Below, piece after piece: positions 22,833 to 33,163 of a DNA stretch of 53,134 nucleotides. The notes under the pieces are model-generated. The model ran no database searches. It saw only the letters and a program-made list of their open reading frames with translations, and had not been told where the DNA came from. The translations under genes were made by a program, and so were the position numbers. Position 1 is the first letter of the stretch. Each line of letters starts with the position of its first letter. The DNA is from Falciphora oryzae (Eukaryota > Ascomycota > Sordariomycetes > Magnaporthales > Magnaporthaceae): the NCBI GenBank assembly GCA_000733355.1, contig JNVV01000050.1, forward strand, positions 117,374 through 170,507, read 5' to 3'.

Positions 22833-23996
22833 CTAGCGTCCTGCCCCTTTCCAACTGCGATTGCCGTTTTTGCCCGGGAGGAGAGAGTCGCTGTACAGCC
22901 TACTCCCTCCGGCACCGGCATCCGCCATGGGCTCGTCAACGCCGAAGCCATGCGAGCCATCGACGATGTTGCCATTGACGGTCGACAGCGGCGCCGACGG
23001 CTCCGGGCCGGGGCCGACTTTGTGGTAGACCTTGAGGAGGCGCCCGTCGGCTACTTGATTGTTGAACTGGTCGATGACGCGTTGTGCGCCGTTGGGGTCC
23101 TCAAACACAATCTCGGCGATGATGATGGGGCTCGTCTTGAGCAGACGGCACCGCGACACGATGCCGCCATAGGGCGTGAAGGCGCTCTCGATGTCGGCCG
23201 CCGTGGTGCCGGGAGCGAAGTTCTGCGCCATGACGACGGGCGGGCCGGCGAGGCCTCGGATGGAGATGCCTCCGCCGCGGTTCGCTGCCGTGCTGGCGCC
23301 TCGCGCGGTCACGCTGGCCGACCGCTGGGCCGGGGCCTGGGCCTGATCTCGTGTGAGGGCGAAGGCGAGTTTAGCCCCTCGGCGCTGCTGCTGCTGCTGT
23401 TGCTTCTTGGAGCCCTGTTTGCCCGCGCCAGCGGCGCCCGGCGCGGTGATGCGGCTCGCCAGGGAGCCCGGCGCGGGCGGCCCGGACGCACCATACAGGT
23501 CGTGGACCCAGAGGTCGGGTTGGATGCCAGGGCCGGATGACACACGGTGCTGCAAGATGGCGGCCAAACAAGCAACCATCAGCGAACGACATACAGACGC
23601 AAATGGGGGAAGCCATGGGGACTTGCGTGAGAAAGGGAAGAAAAAAAGAAAAAAATAAATAAAAGGCACATACCTTCTTCACGCCGATACGGCTGGCCAG
23701 CGATGCGCCCGGTATGGGTGCAACGGCTTTTGAGGGGGCGCTGGCGCGTCTGTCGCGGTTGAAGATGCGGGCTGCGAGAGCCTCTTTCTGCTTCCGCTGC
23801 CGGTCTGAGGGCAGGTTGACGCGTCAGTTTCCGAAACTACGGTGCGCAAGGCAGATGCAGATGGCAGCAGGCTCGTCTGGGGCAGGCTGCGACATGCTGG
23901 GATGGGAACGAGTCGCTGGGGGGGACGGCGGCGATCGGCTTTCTGCGTACCGGCATGGATGATCTTCTCGAAGTCGGAGGCGTTCTTTTCCGCCAT
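22833..23996 (-). CDS. Single-RRM RNA-binding protein
   Basis: Model: complement(join(22833..23549, 23674..23804, 23951..23996)), 297 aa. It starts MAEKNASDFEKIIHADRQRK, followed by a basic helix (RQRKQKEALAARIFNRDRR). The short motif SLASRI occurs twice, GASLASRIGVKK before intron 2 and GSLASRITAPG after it. A Gln/Arg/Lys stretch leads to one RRM (VVMAQNFAPGTTAADIESAF, then IIAEIVFEDPNGAQRVIDQF, ending VADGRLLKVYHK). The C-terminus is short, with LYSDSLLPGKNGN. The layout of basic arms around one RRM recalls mRNA-export adaptors, but that is a guess; I do not recognise a named orthologue. Introns are 146 and 124 nt with donors GTACGC and GTATGT and acceptors TCAG and GCAG. Confidence 0.8.
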
Positions 23997-24538
23997 GGCC
24001 GCGTGTTGATGGAACAGGTTTGGTTTGGGCGACTTCGGGGTGGATGCGGTTCTGCTCGATTGAAATACGAGGCAGGTGGTCAGAGACGGCGACGTTGAAG
24101 GCGCGAGAGCTGTGCTGCTTGGTCAATTTGCAGTTTGACCAGGGGACGTGGTGGCCAGCGTCAGCAAAACGCGCTCGTCGCTGGTCGGTCCGCGCGGCTG
24201 GAACTTGGGAGTGGCCAATCCAGACCGTGCTAGGCACGCCAGGTGCCTGTGTGGGTCTGTATGCAGTTGGTTCAATGCAGAGGAGAAAGGCATATGGACC
24301 GTGCTTCATACCCGTCCCACCTGCCGTTGTGGACACCTCGACTGCTTATTGGCATCTCGCTTGGGTGGTATTGACCCGTCTTGCAGGCTGACATCAAACA
24401 GATACCTCGCACGTTGGTGCAGGGACTGGTAGGGATACAACAGGTATGTGCGCAGGAGGTATCTACCTAGGTAGGTATCTATGTATACATTTTACATCGG
24501 CCATGCTACAAATACACACGCAGCACCTCACCTGTCGG
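23997..24538. promoter_or_regulatory. Intergenic, RRM gene promoter / PPR gene 3' end
   Basis: 540 bp between two minus-strand genes. No gene is supported. It contains the best-formed CTACCTAGGTAG palindrome in the window at 24464-24475, close to the 3' end of the PPR gene. Confidence 0.5.
24459..24480. repeat. Perfect CTACCTAGGTAG palindrome with GGTATCT flanks
   Basis: The 12-bp perfect palindrome at 24464-24475 is overlapped on both sides by direct copies of GGTATCT (24459-24465 and 24474-24480). It is the clearest member of the intergenic CCTAGG element family. Confidence 0.7.
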
Positions 24539-26525
24539 CTACCTGCGCAATCTGAGCCATTCTCGCGCTCCTCTCTCCCGCTGGGTGGTCCATCCCGGCT
24601 GCTGTCCCCGGTCGAAGATGGAGGTGATATACCTGTTCAGCTCCCCGTTCCGCTCGCGGAGAAGCCGGAGCGTGGCTGGCTCCGCCATATTGTCTCGCAA
24701 AACCTTGGCAGCCACCGCCGTCATCCGACGTGCCACCGACGCCAGCTCAAGCAGCTCTTTCGGCGAGGCGCCCGTTGGCTCTGCCGCCGGGGAGGGGGGT
24801 GACGATGAAGAGCCGCTACCGCCATCCCTCGGGGGGGCAAAGCCTCCCGTGGCCAGCTTCATGGGTTCCCACAGCCTGTCGAGCGCCCGCACGAGCTGCT
24901 TGCCCAGCGCCGCCGTGGCCTCCTGGGCAGTCTCGTCTCCTTTGACGCGCCTGAACCGATGATGGTTTGCCGTTGCCGCCTCCAGGTAGGCCTTCATAGT
25001 CGCCGGATCTGGCTTGCCGTACCACGTCTGGAGTGCAACGTCCAGGACCCTCTCGGCATTCTTAAACGCATGCATGTTCAGGTTGTCTGCAACGCACGTT
25101 CGCATCACGAGCCTCGGTGTGGCTACCCACACCATGTGCGCGGGAATTTGCACGAGATACCTGCTCGCCTTTGTGCTGGCCTTGCCGGTGTGAAGCGCGA
25201 CCAGGAGCCGAAACCAGTTGTCGCTATCAGGCTTTACCCCCAGTCGGCCCACAAAGACATCCCAGTAACGGGGCGCCAGGGCCGTTTTCCTGGTCGCGCC
25301 CAGGGAGTGCATTACCATGGAGAGAGTGTTGTTTCCCGGCTTTGCATAGCCCTCTGCCGACGGTGGCTTCGGCCTGGGCTCTACCTGTGTCTGCGTTGCA
25401 TCGCGCGGCGCTTTCCGCGCGCCGGCCAGAGTCGATTTGGCGTCGAGGCGAGGGACGCCCATGGTCTGCTCGATGAGCGAGAGGACCTCGTCCTGGGCGA
25501 ACGCGTCTCCGGAAAGGAGCAGCCGGCCCATGGCGCACACCAGCTCCTCGTCTACCATAACCTTGCCGCGGCGCCACTGATCCATGACCTCGTCCCAGAC
25601 ACGCTTGCCTCGCTGGATAGAGACGCCGACCTTGGCGCGGTGCGCTTCTAGGCGCTCGGCGGCGTCCAAGTCAACCTTCTCGGCCGAGGGCTGCAGCGGC
25701 AGCTCCTTGACGCGCAGCGCGTTGAGAATTGTCGTGTATGTCAGCGCGTTGGGGCTGCGCGCGCCGGTGGCACCCTGAAGCAACGTGAAGAGGGACTCGA
25801 GGTCGCCGGCCCGGGAGCACACCTTGAGCACAGCATTCAGATGGGCCACATTGGGCTTGAGTCTGTCGCTGTTCAGCATGGTGTTGTATATCCTCAGCGC
25901 CTCAGCCACGGCGAGCTTGGGATGTTCCGACATGGCACAGCCGTTGAATATGATGGTGAAGGTCTGCGCGTTGGGGAGTTGCGCCCGCTTCTTCATCTAT
26001 TATCACCGTGGGCCAGTTATGGCGTCAGTGTCACATGCCTCTCCCCCTCGCTCCGTCCAGAGCGGCGCCACGCACCTCATTGTATAGCTTGAGCGCAGCG
26101 TGAAGACGTTGGACACTCATGAGATGCTCGATCAGACGGTTCCAGCTGACGGTGAGGTTGCCGTTCTTGCTGACTTTGCGGGTGAGAAGTAGAGCCTCCT
26201 CGAAGCGGCCTCTCGCGACGGTGGCCCGAACGTGCTGCGCGATCTTGAAGGGATCATCGCCGAGATACTGCATATGCTTCTGTACTATCCATTCAAGAGA
26301 TGCAGGCCCTTCAGGCGCCGGCTCAATGTCTACCCCAGCGCCAGCCTGGCGCGCATCATGGCGCGCTCGCCGGGGGTCCTCTAGCCGCAGCAGGGCCGTC
26401 GCGGCGGTCCTGCATGGCTGCAGGCGCGGGGCGGCAGATGGTAGTCTTGTGTGGCCGAAGTGATGGGGGTAGCCGAGGATCGACAGATATGTTCTCCTCG
26501 CACGAGCAGTTTTGCAGAGTCTCAT
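24539..26525 (-). CDS. Mitochondrial pentatricopeptide repeat protein
   Basis: Likely binds organellar RNA for processing or translation. Model: complement(join(24539..25996, 26076..26525)), 635 aa. The N-terminus MRLCKTARARRTYLSIL is Arg-rich with few acidic residues, suiting a mitochondrial presequence. PPR-like helical pairs are visible: VSWNRLIEHLMSVQRLHAAL, NAQTFTIIFNGCAMSEHPKL, NVAHLNAVLKVCSRAGDLES and NALTYTTILNALRVKE. Later parts are helical with weaker PPR signal (KPDSDNWFRLLVALHTGKAS). The 79-nt intron joins LYNE to MKKRAQ and has donor GTGCGT, acceptor ATAG. An in-frame ATG at 26594 would add 23 residues; the internal start gives the better presequence. The specific orthologue is not recognised. 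Confidence 0.85.
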
Positions 26526-27125
26526 TATGGCGCTGGCGGCCCACGCATATTCGAGCCTTTCAGTAAATGCTACCCGGAGAGGGAAATACCACACTCGAGG
26601 CGCAGAATGCCGTCAACTTTCTGCACAACCTATTCCACACCGGAAATTGTTGAAGATGGATCCATGCACCTTTTTTTTTTTTTTTGCAACCGAACTATAC
26701 TGGGGCGTTCAGGACCCACTAATCCACCCACACATGCCAGTTGAGTGGGTCTTCAACGGCCTAACAAAGTACTGGAGGTGATGCCCAGTTCACGAAGCGA
26801 AGCAATTATCCTGCCAGCATGCATGGGAAAGGCGGGGCCACACCAGAACTGTGCAAATTGAGGAAATTTGGTGAGTAATATTGAGAAATAAAGGCCTATG
26901 ACTGTGCAAGCTTGTGGCTGCAGAACCATTGACCATCCATCATCACCCGCCAACAAGGAAACAGTTTCTGGTTGCCTAAAGCGGAAGTAAAGTTGAGCCG
27001 CTCGAAATTATGAGAAGTGAAAAGTCTGAGAGACGATAATGAAATAATAGTATCGGAGAAAAACAAAACTCCAACGGTGGGGTCCCGGCATGAAGGGTGT
27101 ATAAGGCTCCCTGAGCTCCGAAATG
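26526..27125. other. Intergenic, PPR promoter / DUF4112 3' end
   Basis: 600 bp, visibly more AT-rich than its neighbours (especially about 26600-27080), with a T run at 26671-26684. No ORF with recognisable content. It should contain the PPR gene promoter and the DUF4112 3' UTR. Confidence 0.5.
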
Positions 27126-27965
27126 CTAGGATCGCCCTTCGCCGGCGATATTCGACTCCTGGCCGGTCCCGGGGTTGCGTGATTTGTTTTTCTGTTTGGC
27201 CGGTTGGGGCTTCCGAGGCGCTGCCGCCGATGAGGCGTTGTTTTCGAGGTCGGCATCGGCCAGCGTCGACATTCCACGCTTATCCAGTTCAGCAGCTTTG
27301 TTGGTGAGATACAGCTCCAGCAGCCAAGAATTTCGGGTGTTGGCTCTGTAAGCCGCGTCGGCGATATCTCCGATAAAAGGGACCAACCCGATGACAAAGT
27401 CTATCATGACATTGAGCATCATACGAGACTTGATCATCATTGGGAGCCCTCCCTCGACCTTGGTGCACTTCCGGACAAGCATCAGCGCAAGGAGCATGTC
27501 GAGAACATCACCGATCCTTTGAATAACAAAGCCGTCAGCAAGGTACGGAGTGAAGGCGCATGGCGAGGAGAGGCTGGAAGCTCTGCAGGGGCTTACGCAG
27601 GGATCAGGCCTATCACGGAACCCCAGCCAAACTTGATACCGCACAGGTTGAAGAGGCTCAAGTCAAGGTGGTGCGCTCGCCTCCGCACCTGCTTCAGAAT
27701 CTCGGCATCATGAGGGCTCACGCCCGGAGGGGTGCCCTTCTTCCCGACCTTCTTCCATTGAGTCTCGACCTTGCCTCTCTTGACTACCTCGACCTCCTCA
27801 TACTCGTAGAAGGGGTCCTGTTGCAAAAGAGTCAGCTGCTGACTCCCGAGCCTGCTTCGAATGGGACATCTTGGCTGGTCGGGTTCCTACCTCTCTGTTG
27901 GTGTTTTTCTTGGTCCTATCCTCCAGTGCCTTCTTAGCGGCCAGCTTGACAAGCAGCGAGGCCAT
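27126..27965 (-). CDS. DUF4112 domain protein
   Basis: Family of unknown function, found in bacteria and fungi. Model: complement(join(27126..27516, 27597..27817, 27891..27965)), 228 aa. It starts MASLLVKLAAKKALEDRTKK. The DUF4112 core follows: VRRRAHHLDLSLFNLCGIKF, GWGSVIGLIPAIGDVLDMLL, ALMLVRKC and MMLNVMIDFVIGLVPFIGDI ADAAYRANTRN. The paired motifs GLIPAIGD and GLVPFIGD sit in two hydrophobic segments and suggest an internal repeat or membrane hairpin. The tail is polar and Lys/Pro-rich. Introns are 73 and 80 nt with donors GTAGGA and GTAAGC and acceptors ACAG and AAAG. The first exon has ATG context GAGGCCATGG read on the + strand, which on the coding strand gives GCCATGGCC, a strong start. 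The gene is divergent from DCP2. Confidence 0.85.
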
Positions 27966-29556
27966 GGCGCCGAGCTTGACTTAACGGGGCAAGCCGAACA
28001 GGCGGAGTGTTGTCTCCTTGGCACACTACTGCCAACGGGTAACTCCTGGGTAGCTTCTCCTAGGCCAGGCAGGTGTCTAGCCGTGGGCCTGGCGTGGGTA
28101 GTGCAGACAGATGTTGTGCCTGCGTCAAGGCACACTCCACGGCACAAGAGGTGGGTTCGTTGGGGGGGGATTATGACTAGGGGCGTGGTTTGTGGTGATT
28201 GAGTACGGGTGTGGAGACGTGAGAGCACAAAAACTGGCTGGTAGCTTGGCCGAGGCGTTGCTGAAGTTTTATGGAATTCAATGTTCGCTCTCTGCTCGAT
28301 GACGCGGGACCCCAAGGCAGTGTCCGTCTGGCTGGGCTGGGTGGCAAGCCTCGGTGGGAGGCCTGCCCGGCATTCGCGCGGTCGGAGTGGGCGCGTGGGA
28401 AGCTGCAACGTGCGCCAGCCTATGCCGTCATGCGGGCGCCAGCCTGCACATTCATTGGCCTGTCCCTTGTCCTTATTTCTTTCTGCTAATGACTCCTAGC
28501 CTGGCCATGCGAGCGACTGAATGTACGCGGTATTCTACACCGTTAGCGGGCGGCAAGTAAGTCGGCAGGCAACGGCAGATTCCTCACGGAGGCGGGTGGT
28601 GGTTACATCTTCTCTGCATGGTGCTCGATTCGGATGACCTAGCTCGGTGCCAAGGAAGCGCACCCCGATGACGAGGCGACGCAGGCGGACAGGTACCTCG
28701 TGCGAATAACGTGTGTCTACATAACACAAACAGCAGCCTCCTTCATGTGGCTTGAGTCGGTGGGGAATCCAAGCACATGAATGTGGAGGGTGTCCACTTG
28801 GACAGGCCAGGTAGGTCCAGGAGCCGAGTGGCTGTGGCTGGAACAAGGCTGCCCAACATTGTCGCCATCGCCGTCGCCGTCGCTCTCCAACCTCTTCGTC
28901 GCGACTGTGAGCCACCAATTGCGGGCGTTATTCGGGCCACACAGCTGCCGGCGCCAACAAAGCGAATACGGGCTTTAGCTTTCTTCACCTAGACACTGGC
29001 AGCGAGACCGACTGACACGTCAGCATCAAAGGGCGAGTCGATCCTTTTCAATCTCGACCTTGTCGCGCATTTGTGAGATAACGTCGTCGCAATCTTGCTT
29101 CCCGGGCCCCCTCAGTCCCGGCGTTCCGTCGACTCCATACCTGCGAGAATCGCCCAACGCTGAAATCCAATTTACGGTCGCTCCGCCGCTGCTGCTTGCT
29201 GCTGCTCCCGCGGCTTGTTGTGTCTTCTCGCTGCAGCTTCTTCCTTTTTCATACAGTCATCTTGGGTGGGAGGGCTTTCTTCTCTGATTCATTTTCTATT
29301 CTTTCAGTCCTTTTTCTCTTTCATTGCTACCGTCATTTTGGAGGATCACGCCAAAGGCTCGTCAGCCGGGACCCGATCCTGCAATTTACCTTCGCTACCT
29401 GCAATCTACCTTGTCTCGGTACCTCCTTGGCGGAGGCTCGCACAATCGGCTGGGACGACAGGGTGCCAGCGCAAGGGCGGGGTAAACAAGTGACAAGGTG
29501 CGGAGGGGAGTAAACTATAGGCTCGGTTCTGGACATGCCCGTCCCATTATGTCAAG
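27966..29556. promoter_or_regulatory. Divergent intergenic region, DUF4112 / DCP2
   Basis: 1.6 kb between divergent start codons. Short overlapping ORFs (up to 173 codons) show no domain. The last 400 bp are pyrimidine-rich, as expected for the DCP2 promoter and leader. Confidence 0.5.
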
Positions 29557-32113
29557 ATGGCAGAATCAAAAATGGAGCTTGAAGACTGTAGGTCGAGCAC
29601 GGCGCGTGGAGGAAGCCGGGCTCGCGCATCGACGCGGCCAAGCAAGTGAGTTGGCGGCCTGCTGACACGCTCTAGGGTTGGACGACCTCTGTGTCCGCTT
29701 CATTATCAACCTCCCGGCCGAGGACCTCTCGTCGGTCGCGCGAATATGCTTCCAGGTCGAGGAAGCCCAGTGGTTCTACGAGGACTTCATCCGTCCGCTA
29801 GATCCCACGCTCCCCTCCATGACACTGCGCGGCTTCTGCCTTAAGATCTTCCAGCACTGCCCGCTTCTCGCCTCGTTCCCCGTCGAGAACCACATGCGCG
29901 CCTTCGAGGAGTTCCTGCAGTACAAAACACGGGTTCCCGTCCGGGGCGCCATCATGCTCAACGAGGCCATGGACTCGACCGTCCTCGTCAAGGGCTGGAA
30001 GAAGGGCGCAAACTGGAGCTTCCCGCGCGGCAAGATAAACAAGGACGAAGACGACCTCGACTGCGCCATCCGAGAGGTCTACGAGGAGACTGGCTTCGAC
30101 ATCAAGGCCGCCGGGCTCGTGCCCAGGGATGACCAAGTCAAGTTCATCGAGATCAACATGCGTGAGCAGCAGCTTCGCCTCTATGTTTTCCGCAACGTCC
30201 CCATGGACACCCACTTCGAACCCAAGACGAGGAAGGAGATCAGCAAGATCGAGTGGTACAAGCTCTCGGAACTGCCCGCGTTCCGGAAGAAGGGCACCAG
30301 CCACCGGGACGACGTCGCCGCCGCGAACAACGCCAACAAGTTCTACATGGTGGCCCCCTTCCTAGTCCCCTTGAAGAAATGGGTTGTTCAGCAGAAGAAG
30401 CGGGACGGCGCGCGTGCGCCGCCCAGCGCTCCCGGCCTTGCCACACAGCCCATTCATGAGGAGCCCCTGACCGAGGACGACGCGGCCCCGGGTTCCGCCG
30501 TCCCCCTCTCCGTTACAGCCCCGGCCCCTGGCCCGGCCATCGACACGTTCGAAGGCGCCACCCGGGAGCTCCAGCGACTCCTCAATGTGCAGCCGCCAAC
30601 CCAAGGGGCTCTGCCGCAAACCTCGCCTGCTGGCGCCGCCACAGCTGCCGATTCAGGTCAGGCCAAAGGCAACGCCCTGCTTGCACTCCTGCAGTCAGGG
30701 GCTAGATCATCTACTGGCCCTGTGGCTGATACCAACGCCAGACCTCTGGATTCCTCCATGACGCACTTCACCAGCTCTGTGCCGGCGCCGGGTGCGGGTC
30801 ACGTGGCACCCACAACGGGACACCATTATACTCAACCCCCAGCTTATCAAGGCGCGCCCCCTGCGAGCTTCCAGTTCGATCCAGGCTTTGGTGGAAACCC
30901 CTCGACGGTGCCGCATCCAACCGCCCCGTCCGGAGGAGCGCCAATGCCAGGGGAAAGGCAGGGCCAAACCATACCCTCTCCTGGATCCCATGTCCCGGGA
31001 GCATATGAGCAGCGTGGGATGTCGCTCAATGCGAGTTCTCTTCTTCACCAGCTCCAGACCCCTGTGGTTCAAGGCGAACGGCCCGCTTATCATGGGTCCC
31101 TGGGCTCTGCGGTTCACCACAACCAGGCCCAGGCCAGCTTCCGACAAAATCCTTCTCCAGCTCAGTCTAATCCGCACCGCAGAGACAATCGGCAGCCACT
31201 TCCGCACTTGAACAGCCACACCATGTCACTTCTAAGTGCCTTCACGACTAATAGCGCCCGAGATCCCGACTCCGGGCTTGCAAACCCTCCCGTCCCAGAG
31301 CAGGTGCGCGGCTCCGCTCCGTCGTCAGGCATGGTTCCTGGTGGGAATCCAGCCATGTCGGGCGGGCCCCTGGGTCCTGCGTCTTTCCAACCGCCGAATC
31401 AGGGGCAGGCATTCAGTGACCAGCACAGAAACGCACTGCTAGACGCGTTCAAATCGCAAAATCAGGCACCGCCATTCAAGGATCCGCCCTCGGTCGGCGC
31501 CGGCTCCATCCCAGGGGCGCCGCGACCGGGCGAGGCTCGTTCCCAGGCGGATCCAGGCTTGAACCTTGGCGCCCTCAAACTGCTCAGCCGCCCCGAGGGA
31601 CTACAACGAGGTGATGCGCCCAACGCCCCAACCACCGTGCCAGCATCCACTGCCATGACCCATGTCCCCGTGACAAGTTCACCCGCCTGCCCCAACATGG
31701 GGCCCTCGTCAGCACCCTTCCCATACGCCAACGCCCGTGACCAACCGTCGTCTGCCGGTCGTGCTTCTGCGCCGCGGACGGGGCCCTCTCCCGTCCCGCG
31801 ATGCCCAGAGGCAAGCGCCAGCCAGAAGAACCTGCTGCTGTCGCTATTTGCTAGGGCCCAGACCCCCTCGCAGGCCACTCCAAGCGCAGACGGGGGAGGA
31901 AAAGGTAAAGAGACGGCCGAGTCACTGCCACCCCAGGGGATCACCCCTGCGGCTGCCGGTATCCCTCGACCTGGCTCGGGCGTGGCCAGGTACGCGTCGC
32001 CTTCGGTTGAGCCCATTTCTCGTCTTGGAACCCAGACACCCATGTCTACAGCGGATCGGAGTTTTCTTCTTGGTTATCTGCAGTCTGTGGCAACCAACAG
32101 CTCGGGTCAGTGA
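29557..32113 (+). CDS. DCP2: mRNA-decapping enzyme subunit Dcp2
   Basis: Nudix hydrolase that removes the m7G cap from mRNA, working with Dcp1 and Edc/Pat1 factors in P-bodies. Model: join(29557..29587, 29676..32113), 822 aa. The 31-nt first exon plus one base gives MAESKMELEDWLDDLCVRFI, the canonical family start. The helical regulatory domain (Dcp2 box A) reaches about residue 95. The Nudix box is GKINKDEDDLDCAIREVYEE followed by TGFD, with catalytic Glu pair near E147/E148. Box B-like sequence (KFYMVAPFLVPLKKWVVQQK) follows. The remaining roughly 550 residues are Pro/Ser/Gln-rich and look disordered, with repeated short leucine motifs. The 88-nt intron has donor GTAGGT, a gctgaca branch-like site and acceptor CTAG. 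Confidence 0.95.
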
Positions 32114-33163
32114 GCAGCAGTGTTGTGTTGGATTGTATGACGGGACATCTGCTTTGTTGGACCCAGGCGTAGCGGGAGAGAAAGAAAAAAAAAAAAAAAA
32201 ATAATCTTATTGATTATTCTTATCGGTTTGTGTTGTTTCTATCGTTTTCTATCACGCTCTCTCACTATTTATTATCATTCTTCCCCTTTTCTCAACGGCT
32301 GGCGGGCAGCGAGATCATACTTTTTGGTGGCTCGAGCCATCGTCACTGCCGAATAAAAATTGATGGCTGTCGCCATGATTTGCAGTTTTAGCTATCGTCT
32401 GTGCATGACCGTATCCGATGTTTCAAGCACACCAACGTTCATTGATACCATAAAAGTCACATAGCAAAGGCACCCCTGTCCAACATGCAGGTGCCACAAC
32501 AAGTCGAATCTAGTGCCTCCCTTGGACTAGGCCAGGCATCGCCTCGCGTGCACTCTAGAATAGCAAATGACCACATCTACATAAGACATAGACATCTGTC
32601 TCATATTGCCATGCATACAGAATCTATTACCTACGGGGAGGGTCGGCAGCAGAAAAGGGAGGTGTTCGGTTGCGATAAGCATACCAAGATCGGGCTTTTG
32701 GCACGACGCATACCGACACATGTTGCCCCTGTTGTATATGTATAAAAACGTGGCAAACGAGCCGAGGCGTGTTGTGATTTTGAGGCTTGACATGGAGGGC
32801 TGCTCAATGAGAGCGACGCCACCCTCGGCCAGCCACAGGACGACGGAATGAATAATTGACTACCTAGCCACATGGGTATTCACCACTCCGCCAAACATCA
32901 TCGTGCATATAAAATGAGGAAAATCACGCAGTGACGCTGATTTCTCTGCTTTCCTGACACCGCCCACAAGAGGTATCTCGGCAGCTCCCGCCATATTCCA
33001 GTTTCCATTACCATCTGCTGGCGCGGGAAAATGCCCTGCGCGTAGTAGGAAGAAAGATTAAACATCAGGGTGACGAAGGAAAAAAAAAAGACATCAACTA
33101 TTCGAAATGGTTGGACCCATGACTCTGCATGGAGTCTCGTATTCTTTCGTGGACGACTGACGA
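32114..33163. other. Convergent intergenic region, DCP2 / Nrd1-like gene
   Basis: 1.05 kb between two 3' ends, more AT-rich than average, with A runs at about 32185-32201 and 33080-33089. No gene supported; it should hold both 3' UTRs. Confidence 0.5.
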
